39,954 nucleotides of DNA from Nitrospinota bacterium (GCA_016235255.1 JACRLM010000112.1:1-39954); one strand, 5' to 3'; positions 1-9,001 are shown, numbered from the stretch's first letter. A program made the numbers and translations. The notes: generated by a model not told the origin, from the sequence alone.

Positions 1-49
1 AATCCATTCTTCCCTTGCCAGTTTTCCCGTTACCGTTTACTCTTTTCAT
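1..49 (-). CDS. 5' end of an unidentified gene, cut by the window edge
   Basis: A minus-strand ATG at 47-49 is preceded by a near-perfect Shine-Dalgarno (AAGGAGG, minus strand, from position 60) at ideal spacing. Sixteen codons are visible before the edge, reading MKRVNGNGKTGKGRMD, which is basic and glycine-rich. The strong ribosome site is the reason to believe it. It lies downstream of the protease gene on the same strand with a gap of about 50 bases, so the two may be co-transcribed. No family can be assigned from so little sequence. Confidence 0.5.
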   Translation of the reverse strand, partial: MKRVNGNGKTGKGRMD

Positions 50-102
50 GTGACCTCCTTGCTTTCCGTTGTTTTCGTTCAAAAACATGGTAGCAGGTGA
101 GG

Positions 103-831
103 TCATACCTTCGTTTCAACTAAGTTTAGGACACTTTCATTGAAAACAGGAGAACCTGACATTCCTCTACTAGTCGTTCCATCAATAAAAAATCCATCAA
201 ACAAATTAAAACTTACATTTTTACCTTCATCTTTCGCGGCAATACTAGCATCTGTTGCTGCAACAAAAACTGTTTTAGCAAATCCAATACCTTTGAATGC
301 GCCAGAACTGGCCACACCTCTTGGATAACCGCAAACGAAAAGTTTTTGACCTAACTTTACCGGTTCATTATAAAAAAAGTCTCTTGAGATTCCAAATGGC
401 TCAAGTTTTTCAGGATTGCCATCCTTGTCTCTGATGTCCAGTTTAAAACAAACTACATCTCCAACAGGCTTTTCTTCGCTTTCGAACCGACATTTATTTT
501 CCTGCCAAAGTGGAACGGCAATACCATCTTTTAAGCTATAAATTGGTAATTCGTGATTGATTCCAATGATATATTTATTGCTAGTGGTAATAGAATTGGC
601 ACTTATTAAAGGCAGGCAACATTTAATTAAATAAGGTGCGTAATTATTAGGATTTGGCTGATTGAATTTATTTGCTCTGTCCAAATGATTTTGACAAGTA
701 ACGACATGCCAGCATGTTGTTAAATATGCTGTCCCATCATGATTAAGAATAAATCCGGTTGCTTTGCCAATCTTATTCATTTCCTTATCTAGGATGTCTA
801 AATGAATTGAAATAACAGTAATATTAAGCAT
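103..831 (-). CDS. trypsin-like serine peptidase domain protein
   Basis: A 242-residue protein with the layout of a trypsin-fold (chymotrypsin clan) peptidase. The catalytic histidine is in TTCWHVV (His42), an aspartate candidate lies in the GDVVCFKLD stretch in mid-protein, and the nucleophile is in GMSGSP (Ser225). There is no signal peptide, so a cytoplasmic role is likely. The protein ends only 17 residues after the serine, shorter than usual for the fold, so the C-terminal barrel may be trimmed. The gene is clearly more AT-rich than its neighbours, which suggests recent acquisition. An AAGGGA ribosome site precedes the ATG, and a TATACT -10-like box lies around 885-890 on this strand. 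Similar stand-alone trypsin-like proteins occur in defence islands, but nothing here proves that role. Family confidence is good; biological role unknown. Confidence 0.75.
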   Translation of the reverse strand: MLNITVISIHLDILDKEMNKIGKATGFILNHDGTAYLTTCWHVVTCQNHLDRANKFNQPNPNNYAPYLIKCCLPLISANSITTSNKYIIGINHELPIYSLKDGIAVPLWQENKCRFESEEKPVGDVVCFKLDIRDKDGNPEKLEPFGISRDFFYNEPVKLGQKLFVCGYPRGVASSGAFKGIGFAKTVFVAATDASIAAKDEGKNVSFNLFDGFFIDGTTSRGMSGSPVFNESVLNLVETKV

Positions 832-922
832 TATCCATCCCTTTTCATTCTTGAAAAAGCTTGCAATTAAATAGTGTGGAGGTTAGTATAATTGATTTGC
901 TCTGGAAAGATAACTTTTCCCC

Positions 923-1420
923 TCACCTGTAATTGGTGAACTGCATGTCTATCCCCAGATCGGTCTTCTTGAGCGCTGCGATGACCTCCTGCAAATCGTC
1001 CCGGTTTTTGCCGGCCACGCGCACCTGGTCGTCCTGTATAGACGCGTTAACCTTGATTTTCATCCCTTTTATGATCTTCACGATCTCTTTCGCCTTTTCT
1101 ATCGGGATGCCTTGCTGAAGCTTTATCACCTGACGGGCCATGTCGCCGGACGCGCGCTCTATCTCGCCGTATTCGAGCGCTTTTAGCGATATCCCGCGTT
1201 TGACCAGCTTGCTTTGCACTATGTCGTTGACCGTGCCAACCTGCGGCTCGCTGTCGGCCAAAATGGTGATGGAGCTCTCTTTCTGGTCGAGCGTCACCTC
1301 CGCCTTGGATCCCTTGAAGTCGTACCTCTGCTTTATCTCCGCCACCACCTGGTTGACGGCGTTGACCACTTCCATCATCTCCACCTTGCACACCACGTCA
1401 AAAGAGCAGTCCTTCGCCAT
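923..1420 (-). CDS. yajQ: YajQ family nucleotide-binding protein
   Basis: A 165-residue protein matching the YajQ/DUF520 family over its full length. It has the N-terminal [18 protein letters not shown], the central [11 protein letters not shown] motif and the C-terminal [15 protein letters not shown]. Family members bind nucleotides, and several have been shown to bind cyclic di-GMP and act as transcriptional co-regulators; that role is family knowledge, not shown here. The ATG lies 3 bases after the thrS stop, so it is translated with thrS on one message. Length is normal for the family and nothing is missing. Confidence 0.93.
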   Translation of the reverse strand: MAKDCSFDVVCKVEMMEVVNAVNQVVAEIKQRYDFKGSKAEVTLDQKESSITILADSEPQVGTVNDIVQSKLVKRGISLKALEYGEIERASGDMARQVIKLQQGIPIEKAKEIVKIIKGMKIKVNASIQDDQVRVAGKNRDDLQEVIAALKKTDLGIDMQFTNYR

Positions 1421-1423
1421 TAT

Positions 1424-3160
1424 TTAAACCTCCGGCCAAAGATCGTCCGATTTTTGCTGTTCCACCATTTTCATTCCCGCCAGGAATTTTTCCACCGGCA
1501 TGGCGCCAAGGTCCACCCCCGTGCGAAGCCGCACGGCCGCCTGGCCGCTCTCCGCCTCCTTGCCGCCCACAACAAGCATGTATGGTACCTTCATAAGCTG
1601 GGCGTTGCGGATTTTTTTCTGCACCCGTTCGGAGCTTTCGTCCACCTCCACCCGCACCCCTTCCTTCTTCAACCGCGCCGCAAGCGACCGGGCGTATTGG
1701 TTCTGCCCGTCCGTGATAGGCAGGACGATGGCCTGCACCGGCGCGATCCACACGGGGAACGCCCCCATGGTCTGCTCTATCAATATGCCGATGAACCGCT
1801 CCAGCGAGCCGAAAATGGCGCGATGCAACATGGCCGGGCGGTGGGTGGCGCCGTCCGGGCCCACATACTCCAGCCCGAATCGTTCGGGAAGGAAAAAGTC
1901 CACCTGCACGGTGCCTATCTGCCAGTTGCGCCCGATGCAGTCCTTTACGTTGAACTCGATTTTCGGCCCGTAGAAGGCGCCCTCTTTTTCCTTTATTTTG
2001 TACGGCATCCCCTTTTCGTCAAGCGATTGCTTGAGTATCTCAATGGCGTGGTCCCACATCGCCGGATCGCCGATTGCCTTGTCCGGCCTTGTGGCGATGA
2101 AAAGGGAATAGTCGTTGAATCCGAAATCGCGATAGACCTCCGTGATGTGGCTTATGCTGTCCACCACCTGCGGCTTGAGATCGTCATAGGGGCAATAGAT
2201 GTGCGCGTCGTCCTGGGTGAAGGCGCGCACGCGGAAAAGGCCGTGGAGCACGCCGGAAAGCTCGTGGCGGTGCACAAGGCCGAACTCAGCCACCTTCAGC
2301 GGGAATTCCCGGTAGGAGCGGCGCTCTTCTTTGTACATGAGCATGGCGCCGGGGCAGTTCATCGGCTTTATGGCGTAGCCCCGCTCGTCCACGGTGGAAA
2401 AGTACATGTGGTCCCGGTAATAGTCCGTGTGGCCGGATATGGCCCAAAGGTCGTCTATGAGCATCTGCGGGGTGCTCACCTCCACATAGCCCCGCTCCAG
2501 GTTTTTCTTCCGGTTGTACTCCACCAGCAGGTTGAACACCGTCTTGCCGTTTGGCATCATGAAGGGGAATCCCGGCCCCTCGTCGTGCCAGGAGAAAAGC
2601 TTTAGCTGCTTTGCGATAAGGCGGTGGTCCCGCTTTTTCGCCTCTTCGAGCATGGTCTCGTAATTTTTCAGCTCTTCCTTCGTGGCGAAGCAGAGCCCAT
2701 AAACGCGCTGGAGCGGCTCGTTTTTCGAGTCCCCCAGCCAGTAGCTGCCGGAGATGCGGCTCACTTTGAACGCCTTTATCTCCGAGGTCTTTTCCACGTG
2801 CGGCCCCCTGCACAGGTCCACAAAGTCCCCCTGGCGGTAAACGGAGACGCTTTTCTCGTCCTTTAACTGGTTTTCGAGGGTGAGGACCTTGAATTTCTGC
2901 CCGGCGAAAAGTTTTATGGCCTCCTCGCGGGAGACCTCCTCGCGGGCGAAGGGATGGCCGTTACGGACGATCTCCTTCATCAGTTTTTCTATTTTCGGCA
3001 GGTCGTCCTCGGAAAGCGAGCCGTCCGGTATTTTCACGTCGTAATAAAAACCGTCGTCCGTTTCCGGCCCGTAGGCGAACTGGGCGGAGGGGTAAAGCTT
3101 CTGTATGGCCTCCGCCATAACGTGCGCGGCGGAATGCCGGACGGAGTGAATATCGCTCAT
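1424..3160 (-). CDS. thrS: threonyl-tRNA synthetase lacking the N-terminal TGS domain
   Basis: Charges tRNA-Thr with threonine in the cytoplasm. The editing domain is present with HSAAH (9-13) and CRGPH (Cys117, His121). The class II catalytic core has KPMNCPGA (zinc ligand Cys269), motif 2 around RVRAFTQDDAH (His320) and motif 3 around GATHRPAMLHRAIFGS, followed by an anticodon-binding domain. At 578 residues it is about 60 shorter than E. coli ThrRS because it starts directly at the editing domain; the TGS domain is absent. A GGAG element sits about 7 bases before the chosen ATG, so this looks like a true start. No T-box leader was seen upstream. It heads the thrS-yajQ unit. Confidence 0.95.
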   Translation of the reverse strand: MSDIHSVRHSAAHVMAEAIQKLYPSAQFAYGPETDDGFYYDVKIPDGSLSEDDLPKIEKLMKEIVRNGHPFAREEVSREEAIKLFAGQKFKVLTLENQLKDEKSVSVYRQGDFVDLCRGPHVEKTSEIKAFKVSRISGSYWLGDSKNEPLQRVYGLCFATKEELKNYETMLEEAKKRDHRLIAKQLKLFSWHDEGPGFPFMMPNGKTVFNLLVEYNRKKNLERGYVEVSTPQMLIDDLWAISGHTDYYRDHMYFSTVDERGYAIKPMNCPGAMLMYKEERRSYREFPLKVAEFGLVHRHELSGVLHGLFRVRAFTQDDAHIYCPYDDLKPQVVDSISHITEVYRDFGFNDYSLFIATRPDKAIGDPAMWDHAIEILKQSLDEKGMPYKIKEKEGAFYGPKIEFNVKDCIGRNWQIGTVQVDFFLPERFGLEYVGPDGATHRPAMLHRAIFGSLERFIGILIEQTMGAFPVWIAPVQAIVLPITDGQNQYARSLAARLKKEGVRVEVDESSERVQKKIRNAQLMKVPYMLVVGGKEAESGQAAVRLRTGVDLGAMPVEKFLAGMKMVEQQKSDDLWPEV

Positions 3161-3545
3161 CGTAAACTCCAGGTGATAAACAGGGGTACCATTATAGATG
3201 AAAACGGGGCTGGCGCCACAACGGCGGTTTTTGCCGCGAGTTTTATCCGTCCATCCGCCTCATTGTCCACATTCAAATCCTTTCATGCCCGGCGGAGGGC
3301 TTTCCGCCTGTCACGAGGGAATATATCCCCTCCCGCGCCGGATGAAAAGACGAACAGAGCGAACTGAGTGTAAAGTAGCGTCTGAGCGCAAAGAGCGTTC
3401 TGAAAGAACAGATGGGTGGGGCGGACGAAAGCCGCGCTGGCGGCGGCGATTATAATAAATAGCCTGCCTGATAATTGGACTGTAATTCCAGATTAACCGC
3501 GTCTTGTGGCATAATGCTGTTGTCTCAATATAGATTGGTTTACCA
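3161..3545. other. 385-base intergenic region, no gene recognised
   Basis: This spacer lies between the divergent thrS and MNT/HEPN genes and must hold promoters for both. Short open frames cross it on both strands, but none has a ribosome site or a recognisable product. The middle (about 3340-3450) is purine-rich and mildly repetitive, with recurring GAGCG and GAAC words. The last 70 bases are AT-richer, with CATAAT and TATAGA words that could be -10 elements for the gene at 3546. I see no RNA gene or clear palindrome. Confidence 0.4.
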
Positions 3546-3857
3546 ATGATTGCGCTTGTTGAAGATCGGATGACGGAGCTTAACAAGCTGTGCTCCAAAT
3601 ATGCCGTGATGCGGCTAGAAGTGTTTGGCTCCGCCGCCACAGGTGAGGATTTTGACCCGGAGAGAAGCGATTTTGACTTTCTGGTGGAGTTCCACAGGAC
3701 AGAGACAATAAACGCCGCCGACCAGTATTTCGGCCTATTGGAAGAACTGGAAGGTGTTTTTCACCGGCATATTGATCTTGTGGAATCCAAGGCGATGCGT
3801 AATCCCTATTTCATAAAAGGGGTAAACGAAACCCGGAAGCTGATTTATGCGGCATAG
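3546..3857 (+). CDS. mntA: MNT-type nucleotidyltransferase antitoxin (MntA-like)
   Basis: A 103-residue minimal nucleotidyltransferase. The signature is visible: Gly28-Ser29 in VFGSAATG, the SDFDFLVEF segment with metal-binding Asp42 and Asp44, and a third acidic residue in HIDLVE (Asp77). In described MNT/HEPN systems the MNT partner neutralises the HEPN ribonuclease, in studied cases by adding AMP groups to a tyrosine near its active site. All three catalytic acids are present here, so it should be active. Its stop overlaps the next gene by 11 bases. No clear Shine-Dalgarno precedes the ATG. Confidence 0.88.
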   Translation: MIALVEDRMTELNKLCSKYAVMRLEVFGSAATGEDFDPERSDFDFLVEFHRTETINAADQYFGLLEELEGVFHRHIDLVESKAMRNPYFIKGVNETRKLIYAA

Positions 3858-4185
3858 TCCCGCAAAATTCCTGTTCGACGCAAAACAGGCCGCTTCCCTG
3901 ATAAGCGGATTCGTGGCCGGAAAAAATCTCGCCGATTATTCGGCAAACAATCTTTTGCGCTCCGGCGTGGAGCGGCAATTGATAACAATCGGCGAGGCGT
4001 TGAGCAAACTTTCCCGGCTTTCACCGGATATCGCGGCGCGGATAAGCAATTACCAGAAGATCGTGGCTTTCCGGAACCTGGCCGTTCACGGATATGACCT
4101 TCTTGACGATGAAACGGTCTGGGGCATAGTTAAAATCCATTTGCCGGTTCTTGAAAAGGAGTTGGAAGTCCTTTTGAAAGAATAA
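3847..4185 (+). CDS. hepT: HEPN-domain (DUF86, HepT-like) ribonuclease toxin
   Basis: A 112-residue all-helical HEPN protein. The RNase motif R-x4-H-x-Y is intact as RNLAVHGY (Arg76, His81, Tyr83); the tyrosine is the known modification target in HepT proteins. It overlaps the mntA-like gene by 11 bases, the usual arrangement for a co-translated toxin-antitoxin pair. The pair sits alone between two housekeeping operons read in the other direction, consistent with an inserted module. A second, unrelated-looking pair of the same type lies at 22948-23579. Confidence 0.88.
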   Translation: MRHSPAKFLFDAKQAASLISGFVAGKNLADYSANNLLRSGVERQLITIGEALSKLSRLSPDIAARISNYQKIVAFRNLAVHGYDLLDDETVWGIVKIHLPVLEKELEVLLKE

Positions 4186-4325
4186 AACGCCGGATAATTG
4201 CTTGAACAATCCGCAATCTGGAGAAGGGAGGCCAGCAGGTGATGATGATCGTGATCTGGCGGAATTGCATGAAGTGGAACCGGAACTAAAGCGGCGCATA
4301 GGGTTCAACAGCCCCAAATATCCGC

Positions 4326-4934
4326 CTACCAGATTATCTCCCCTTTCCCCTGGCGCAGCGTCACCGGGGCGGAGCCGGTAAGGTCCACCACGGTGGAAGG
4401 CTCGGATATCAGCGGCCCGGCGGAGACGACCACGTCCACAAAGCGGCTTATTTCCGCGGGCAGGTCCGCCGGATCGTTGAGCGGCTCGCCACCGGCCAGG
4501 TTCACGGAGGTGGAGACTATGGGATGGCCGATGATCTCCACGAGCATGTTGCACACCGGGCTGTCCGGAATCCTGATCCCCACTGTGTTCCTTTTGCCGA
4601 TCATCTTTTTGGGGATGGCTGTCTTGCGCGCCTCCAATATGAAGGTGTACGGGCCGGGGAGCAGCCTGTTTACGAGCCGGTACGCCCAGTTGGACACGAA
4701 GGCAAACTCGCTGATCTGCGCCACGTCGCGGCAGACGAAGGAGAAAGGCTTGTTCCCCTCCCGAAGCTTGGCCTTTGCGATGCGCTCTATGGCGGACTTG
4801 GAGAAAATGCCGCACCCCAGGCCATAGATGGTGTCCGTGGGATACACCATCACCCCGCCGGCCAGCACTATCTGGGCCGCTTCCTTGAGCGTCCTGTATT
4901 CAGGAGCGTCGCCCCGCAGATACAACGTTTTCAT
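4326..4934 (-). CDS. tsaC: L-threonylcarbamoyladenylate synthase (TsaC/YwlC/Sua5 family)
   Basis: Makes threonylcarbamoyl-AMP from threonine, bicarbonate and ATP, the first step of tRNA t6A37 synthesis. YrdC-fold signatures are visible: VMVYPTDTIYGLGCG, the KREG-like loop AKLREGNKPFSF, LLPGPYTFIL, the VGIRIPD segment and IVSTSVNLAGGEP. I chose the ATG at 4932-4934 because AGAAGGA sits 7 bases upstream. An in-frame ATG at 4985 would add 17 residues unlike the family. With this start the protein is 202 residues, a short form without the Sua5 C-terminal domain. It follows tsaD on the same strand after about 70 bases, so two enzymes of one pathway are co-located. Confidence 0.92.
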   Translation of the reverse strand: MKTLYLRGDAPEYRTLKEAAQIVLAGGVMVYPTDTIYGLGCGIFSKSAIERIAKAKLREGNKPFSFVCRDVAQISEFAFVSNWAYRLVNRLLPGPYTFILEARKTAIPKKMIGKRNTVGIRIPDSPVCNMLVEIIGHPIVSTSVNLAGGEPLNDPADLPAEISRFVDVVVSAGPLISEPSTVVDLTGSAPVTLRQGKGEIIW

Positions 4935-5003
4935 AAACCATCCTTCTCTATCTAATATTGTATTGGGGCGGAGAACGCTAGTCAAAAAAGGGGCGCGCGG
5001 TGT

Positions 5004-6032
5004 TTATGGCAGCCAGGCGGGGTCCGCGTCCAAGGCAAGATAGTCCGTCCATCCGGGGCTGGCCGGTTCGTCCAGGTACATCCCCGCCCCGGCGGCGGCC
5101 GTCATGGCGGCGTTGTCGGAACATAAATGCGGCGGTGGGATTATCACCGGCAATCCCAGCGAATCGCCTAGTTTTGTGAAACGTTCCCGCAAGGCGCCGT
5201 TGCACGCCACCCCCCCCACAAGGGCCAGTGATCCGGGATTGAAGCGCTCGGCCGCAAGCTTTGTCTTTGCGGCAAGCGCCTCCACCACCGATTTCTGGAA
5301 CGATGCGCATATGTCCGCCGCCGGGACTTGCTCTCCTTTGGCCTGAAATTTGTTCACGATGTTCTTCACCGCCGTCTTCGGGCCGGAGAATGAAAAGTCG
5401 AATTCGCCCCCGTGGTGCAGATGGGCTATGGGTATATCGAATTTCGCCGCGCCCCCTCGGGCCATCCGTTCCACCGCCGGGCCGCCGGGGAATCCCAGGT
5501 CCATCATCCGCGCCACTTTGTCGAACACTTCTCCCGCCGCATCGTCCCGGGTTCCGCCCAGCCGTTGGACGGCGCCGGGCCTTTCCACCATGAAAAGCTC
5601 CGAGTGACCACCGGACACAAGCAGGGCCAGCATCGGCAAAGGGGTGTCCGGTTTTTCGATAAAGGCGGACATCACATGCCCTTGAAGATGGTTCACCCCG
5701 GCCAGCGGAATCCCCCGCGCCCATGCCAACGCCTTGGCGTAGGAGACCCCCACCAAAAGCGCCCCCACAAGCCCCGGCCCACGCGTCACCGCCACAAGGC
5801 CGATATCGTTGACGGACACTCCAGCGCGTTCGAGCGCCTCGTGGACGATGGGGCTGATGACCTCGGAGTGACGCCTGCAGGCAAGCTCCGGCACCACTCC
5901 GCCGTATTTGGAATGGACGTCATGCTGGGACGCCACCACCGACGACAGCACGGAGTACCTGCCGCTAGCCACCGCCGCCGCCGTCTCATCGCAGGAGCTC
6001 TCTATTCCCAGGGTCAGAAGATTTTCCATCAT
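5004..6032 (-). CDS. tsaD: tRNA N6-adenosine threonylcarbamoyltransferase TsaD
   Basis: Transfers the threonylcarbamoyl group to A37 of ANN-decoding tRNAs, acting with TsaB and TsaE in bacteria. It is full length at 342 residues. It has the ASKHA nucleotide-binding start GIESSCDET, the metal-binding HLQGH (His115, His119), LLVSGGHSELF, DDAAGEVFDKVAR and the C-terminal CSDNAAMTA. No strong ribosome site precedes the tandem ATG codons at 6027-6032. It is first in a tsaD-tsaC unit. TsaB and TsaE are not in this window. Confidence 0.95.
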   Translation of the reverse strand: MMENLLTLGIESSCDETAAAVASGRYSVLSSVVASQHDVHSKYGGVVPELACRRHSEVISPIVHEALERAGVSVNDIGLVAVTRGPGLVGALLVGVSYAKALAWARGIPLAGVNHLQGHVMSAFIEKPDTPLPMLALLVSGGHSELFMVERPGAVQRLGGTRDDAAGEVFDKVARMMDLGFPGGPAVERMARGGAAKFDIPIAHLHHGGEFDFSFSGPKTAVKNIVNKFQAKGEQVPAADICASFQKSVVEALAAKTKLAAERFNPGSLALVGGVACNGALRERFTKLGDSLGLPVIIPPPHLCSDNAAMTAAAGAGMYLDEPASPGWTDYLALDADPAWLP

Positions 6033-6238
6033 CGGTGAATGATTGCAGAGTCAGGGCCGATAAGGCAAGAGAATGAATCGGCGGCAAGGGGCTGACCCCA
6101 AGATGACATGGCGTGCGAAAAGTTGTATTTTAATGTAGTCGGGACATTGGTAGCGCTTATCGCGGCCCATCAAACCGGTGGGACAGCCAGAGACGCTGTT
6201 TATGACGGCCGCTGTCCGCAAAAAAAACGGGGTATCAC

Positions 6239-7669
6239 ATGAAAATTATCTGCCTTGGCCGTCTGGCTTTTTCCGCGTCATTGGCGGCGGTCCTTTTGCT
6301 TGCGCCTTTGCCTGCGCATGCCGCAAGCACCCCCATCGGCGCCACGGTCACCCATGTGGAAGGAGAAGCCACCGTAGTGTTCGTCAAGGACGGCAGCGCG
6401 GCGCCCGTCGTTTTAAAGATGGCAGTGAGCGCGGGGGACAGGGTGCGCACCGGGAAAAACGGCGTGGTGGAAGTGCAGTTTGACAACGGCGACGTGATCC
6501 GGGTGGACAAGGACACGGACATGACGGTCCGTTCCCTTCACCGAAACGAAAAAGGCTCCACTTTCTCGATATTCAATTTGATCATGGGCCGGGTGAAATC
6601 ATCGGTGGCCAAGCTTGCCAGCCGGGAGTCCAAGTTTGAATATCACACGAAGGCGGCCATAGCCGGGGTTGGCGGCTCTCCCCCATGGGTGGTCACAGCT
6701 TCCATGGACGCAACCGGCAAGTCGAAGACGGAGGTGGACTTCCTGGGCAAAAAAGGGGAGATGGGGCAGCTTTACCTTCAAGGCTTCGACTCCGGCTTGA
6801 CACGAATTACGTTGGACCCCGGATTCGGCACGACAGTGTTCCAGGGGAGGGCTCCGGCCATACCGCAGCTTATTCCTCAATCCAGGATGCAATCGCTGGA
6901 CAAGGGGATGCAGTTCAAGACCCAGAGACCAGCCCAACAACAGCCAACGCAGCAGCCGGAAGGGGCGCCCCGGGGCGGGACGCAGCAGCAGGACAATTCG
7001 CAGAACCAGGAAGGCTCATCCGGAGGGGGTGACCAGCAGGGCGCCGGCGGTTCTACCGGGGGCGCGTCCGGTGGCTCCATTGGTGATGGCGCCGGAGGAT
7101 CCACTGGCGGGACGACTGGCGGAACAGCCGGAGATTTCACCGGGGGAACCACGGGTGGGACCACCGGTGAGGCTAATGGAAATATGACCGGAAGCTCCAC
7201 CGGTGAGACCGTCTCTTTCACGGGGACATCGGCATCGGGCGGTGGGGAAATCATCACGCCGGTCACGCAAAATGTCACAACGAACATAGTGGTGAACAGC
7301 CTGAGCTCCACCGTGTCCACAAAGATAACAGGAGTGACAGGCGGGACAAACCAGGATGGCGCCGTGGTGGACACCTCGACTATCAATCCGCAGGCACAGG
7401 GGACTGCCGGACAGACCACCACCGCCACCTCCACCGCCGTGCAGACGGTGAACACCAACGTTATCGGCGGATTCCTGGCCCCGCCGCCACCGTCACCTCC
7501 ACCCCCGCCGCCACCTCCACCGATGGACACAACAAACATACCGCCTCCCATAACGGGGACCGGCGGAACAGGGACAGGAGGGATTTTCCCGCCCGGCCCG
7601 CCCCCGGCCACAACCGGGCCTGTGGGGACTCCGGTGAGCATATCCATCCCCCCCATAGGGACATGGTGA
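6239..7669 (+). CDS. secreted FecR-domain protein with glycine/threonine- and proline-rich tail
   Basis: A 476-residue protein. A signal peptide (1-28, ending AHA-AS) targets it to the periplasm or beyond. Residues 35-135 form a FecR-like domain (VEGEATVVF, SAGDRVRTGKNGVVEVQFDNGDVIRV). The usual downstream FecR motif is present as TKAAIAGVGGS. After about residue 225 it becomes low-complexity: a Gln-rich stretch, then GGTTGG-type repeats, then a run PPPPPPPPP near the end. Such tails suggest an extended surface or wall-crossing segment, but the role is unknown. It is not next to a sigma factor, so an iron-signalling role is unlikely. The 5' leader holds an inverted repeat GGACAGC/GCTGTCC (6181-6187, 6211-6217). 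Its stop overlaps the next start as TGATG, so the two are translated together. Confidence 0.8.
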   Translation: MKIICLGRLAFSASLAAVLLLAPLPAHAASTPIGATVTHVEGEATVVFVKDGSAAPVVLKMAVSAGDRVRTGKNGVVEVQFDNGDVIRVDKDTDMTVRSLHRNEKGSTFSIFNLIMGRVKSSVAKLASRESKFEYHTKAAIAGVGGSPPWVVTASMDATGKSKTEVDFLGKKGEMGQLYLQGFDSGLTRITLDPGFGTTVFQGRAPAIPQLIPQSRMQSLDKGMQFKTQRPAQQQPTQQPEGAPRGGTQQQDNSQNQEGSSGGGDQQGAGGSTGGASGGSIGDGAGGSTGGTTGGTAGDFTGGTTGGTTGEANGNMTGSSTGETVSFTGTSASGGGEIITPVTQNVTTNIVVNSLSSTVSTKITGVTGGTNQDGAVVDTSTINPQAQGTAGQTTTATSTAVQTVNTNVIGGFLAPPPPSPPPPPPPPPMDTTNIPPPITGTGGTGTGGIFPPGPPPATTGPVGTPVSISIPPIGTW

Positions 7670-8865
7670 TGGAGGCGCGTAGAAAGATTTATTCCGCGCT
7701 GGCCGCGGCCGGGGTGGCGCTCACCTCGTTTGCCACACCATGCGTGGCGCAGGAAGGCTCCACCACGGAAGCATCGCCCCCATGGGTGCTGACCCTCTCC
7801 ACCAATTATGGAGACTGGAAGGCGGACAAGTTGGGCAACGCCGGAAGCCAGGGAGTCGGCTTCGCTCAGTTAGGCTATACGGGACGGGAATACGGAGGAG
7901 CGGTCACCACCAGGTATGTAAGGACGGACTACCTGACGGCGCAGAGCCCGGACCGGTTTTCGATCTCCACCACGGCGGACGTGGAATTGTCCGACTATTA
8001 CACCTGCGAATCAGGCTCCATGGCCTTGCGCGGCGGGGTGGACCTGACGATCCCCACCGGAAAAGGGGCCTATTCAACGGACGAGCTTACACGCATATTG
8101 AGCGATCCGCTCGGGTCGGACCTTATGTCGGTGAACCTTTACAACCAGGGGCTCAACGTCAGCCCCCATTTCCTCGTGGCCAATACGTTCTCGAAAAGCA
8201 TGAGCATGGGGATCGGGGCCAAATACACCTTCACCGGGGAGTACACCCCCACCACGGACGTGGAGGGGGACCGGTACAAGCCGGGCTCCCGGCTGATGGT
8301 CATCGGCAACGGCGCGTACGGATTCACGGAGGCGGACTTCCTGGCGGTCAACCTGATCTATTACACCGTTGGCAGGGACACGCGCAACGGTGAGGACGTG
8401 TACCGGACGGGGGACCTTTTTTCCGCGGACATCAAATATCTTAAGAGCTGGAACGAGAACCTGATGAGCATGTTTGCATTGATAGTGATGACCCAACGGT
8501 CCAACGAGTACATGAACGCCGAACTTGCGCTGGAGGCGGAAAGCAGGAATTCGAACAACAACTCGGTGGAGGTCGTGGCATACGGCGGCTACAAGCTTAC
8601 CGGAGAAATCACCCTGTCCGGTGTGGCCGGATACAAGAACGTGGCCGCCAACGCCTATGAGCCGGGGGACGCTTTTTACGACGCGGGCAGGTGGAAGGCC
8701 TATTTGGAGCCGGGAGTGATCTGGAACGCGGCCCATGGGATGCAACTTGCCGGCAAGATCCGTTATACCCGGATAATGGACAAGAAGGACGCCTTCGAGG
8801 CCGAGGACAACACTTACAGCCTTCTCAACGCCGATATCAGCCTGGTCTATAATTTCGGGCTGTAA
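7669..8865 (+). CDS. outer-membrane beta-barrel protein, function unknown
   Basis: About 398 residues. An N-terminal signal peptide ends near CVAQE. The rest alternates polar and hydrophobic residues with many aromatic girdle residues and ends in SLVYNFGL, which is typical of an outer-membrane barrel. I start it at the ATG forming TGATG with the FecR-protein stop; an ATG at 7663 would add two residues. Tight coupling to the FecR-domain gene suggests the two work together, for example as an exported protein and its channel or anchor. That is inference. No named family was recognised. Confidence 0.72.
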   Translation: MEARRKIYSALAAAGVALTSFATPCVAQEGSTTEASPPWVLTLSTNYGDWKADKLGNAGSQGVGFAQLGYTGREYGGAVTTRYVRTDYLTAQSPDRFSISTTADVELSDYYTCESGSMALRGGVDLTIPTGKGAYSTDELTRILSDPLGSDLMSVNLYNQGLNVSPHFLVANTFSKSMSMGIGAKYTFTGEYTPTTDVEGDRYKPGSRLMVIGNGAYGFTEADFLAVNLIYYTVGRDTRNGEDVYRTGDLFSADIKYLKSWNENLMSMFALIVMTQRSNEYMNAELALEAESRNSNNNSVEVVAYGGYKLTGEITLSGVAGYKNVAANAYEPGDAFYDAGRWKAYLEPGVIWNAAHGMQLAGKIRYTRIMDKKDAFEAEDNTYSLLNADISLVYNFGL

Positions 8866-8923
8866 GCTTGATTCGGCCCCCGCATACCCCTTTCTTAAGT
8901 GTGCGCGGCGGAAGAAATTCCAG

Positions 8924-8952
8924 TTGCCGTCAACACATCCATGTTATATATT
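8924..8952 (+). promoter_or_regulatory. candidate sigma-70 promoter for the porin operon
   Basis: TTGCCG (8924-8929), a 17-base spacer and TATATT (8947-8952) lie about 50 bases before the porin start in the 136-base gap after the beta-barrel gene. The match is four of six at -35 and five of six at -10. It is a pattern match only. Confidence 0.4.
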
Positions 8953-9001
8953 CTGACAACTTGGTGGATAATCAGCCTTAAGGATTTTCACGAAACCATC
9001 T

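Noticed and set aside
923..960. Weak hairpin after yajQ as a terminator
   Set aside because: The stem is only five base pairs (TCACC/GGTGA) and is followed by a mixed rather than T-rich stretch.
1214..2605. A 463-codon plus-strand frame opposite thrS
   Set aside because: It is the antisense shadow of thrS: His/Arg/Pro-rich, no domain and no ribosome site. Similar long shadows opposite ribBA and ppdK were dropped for the same reason.
4186..4325. An open frame in the gap after the first HEPN gene
   Set aside because: It reads through without a start or ribosome site and has no recognisable product; probably chance.
6877..7656. A 259-codon minus-strand frame rich in valine and proline
   Set aside because: It is the complement of the low-complexity FecR-protein tail; the repeat composition keeps the opposite frame open by chance.
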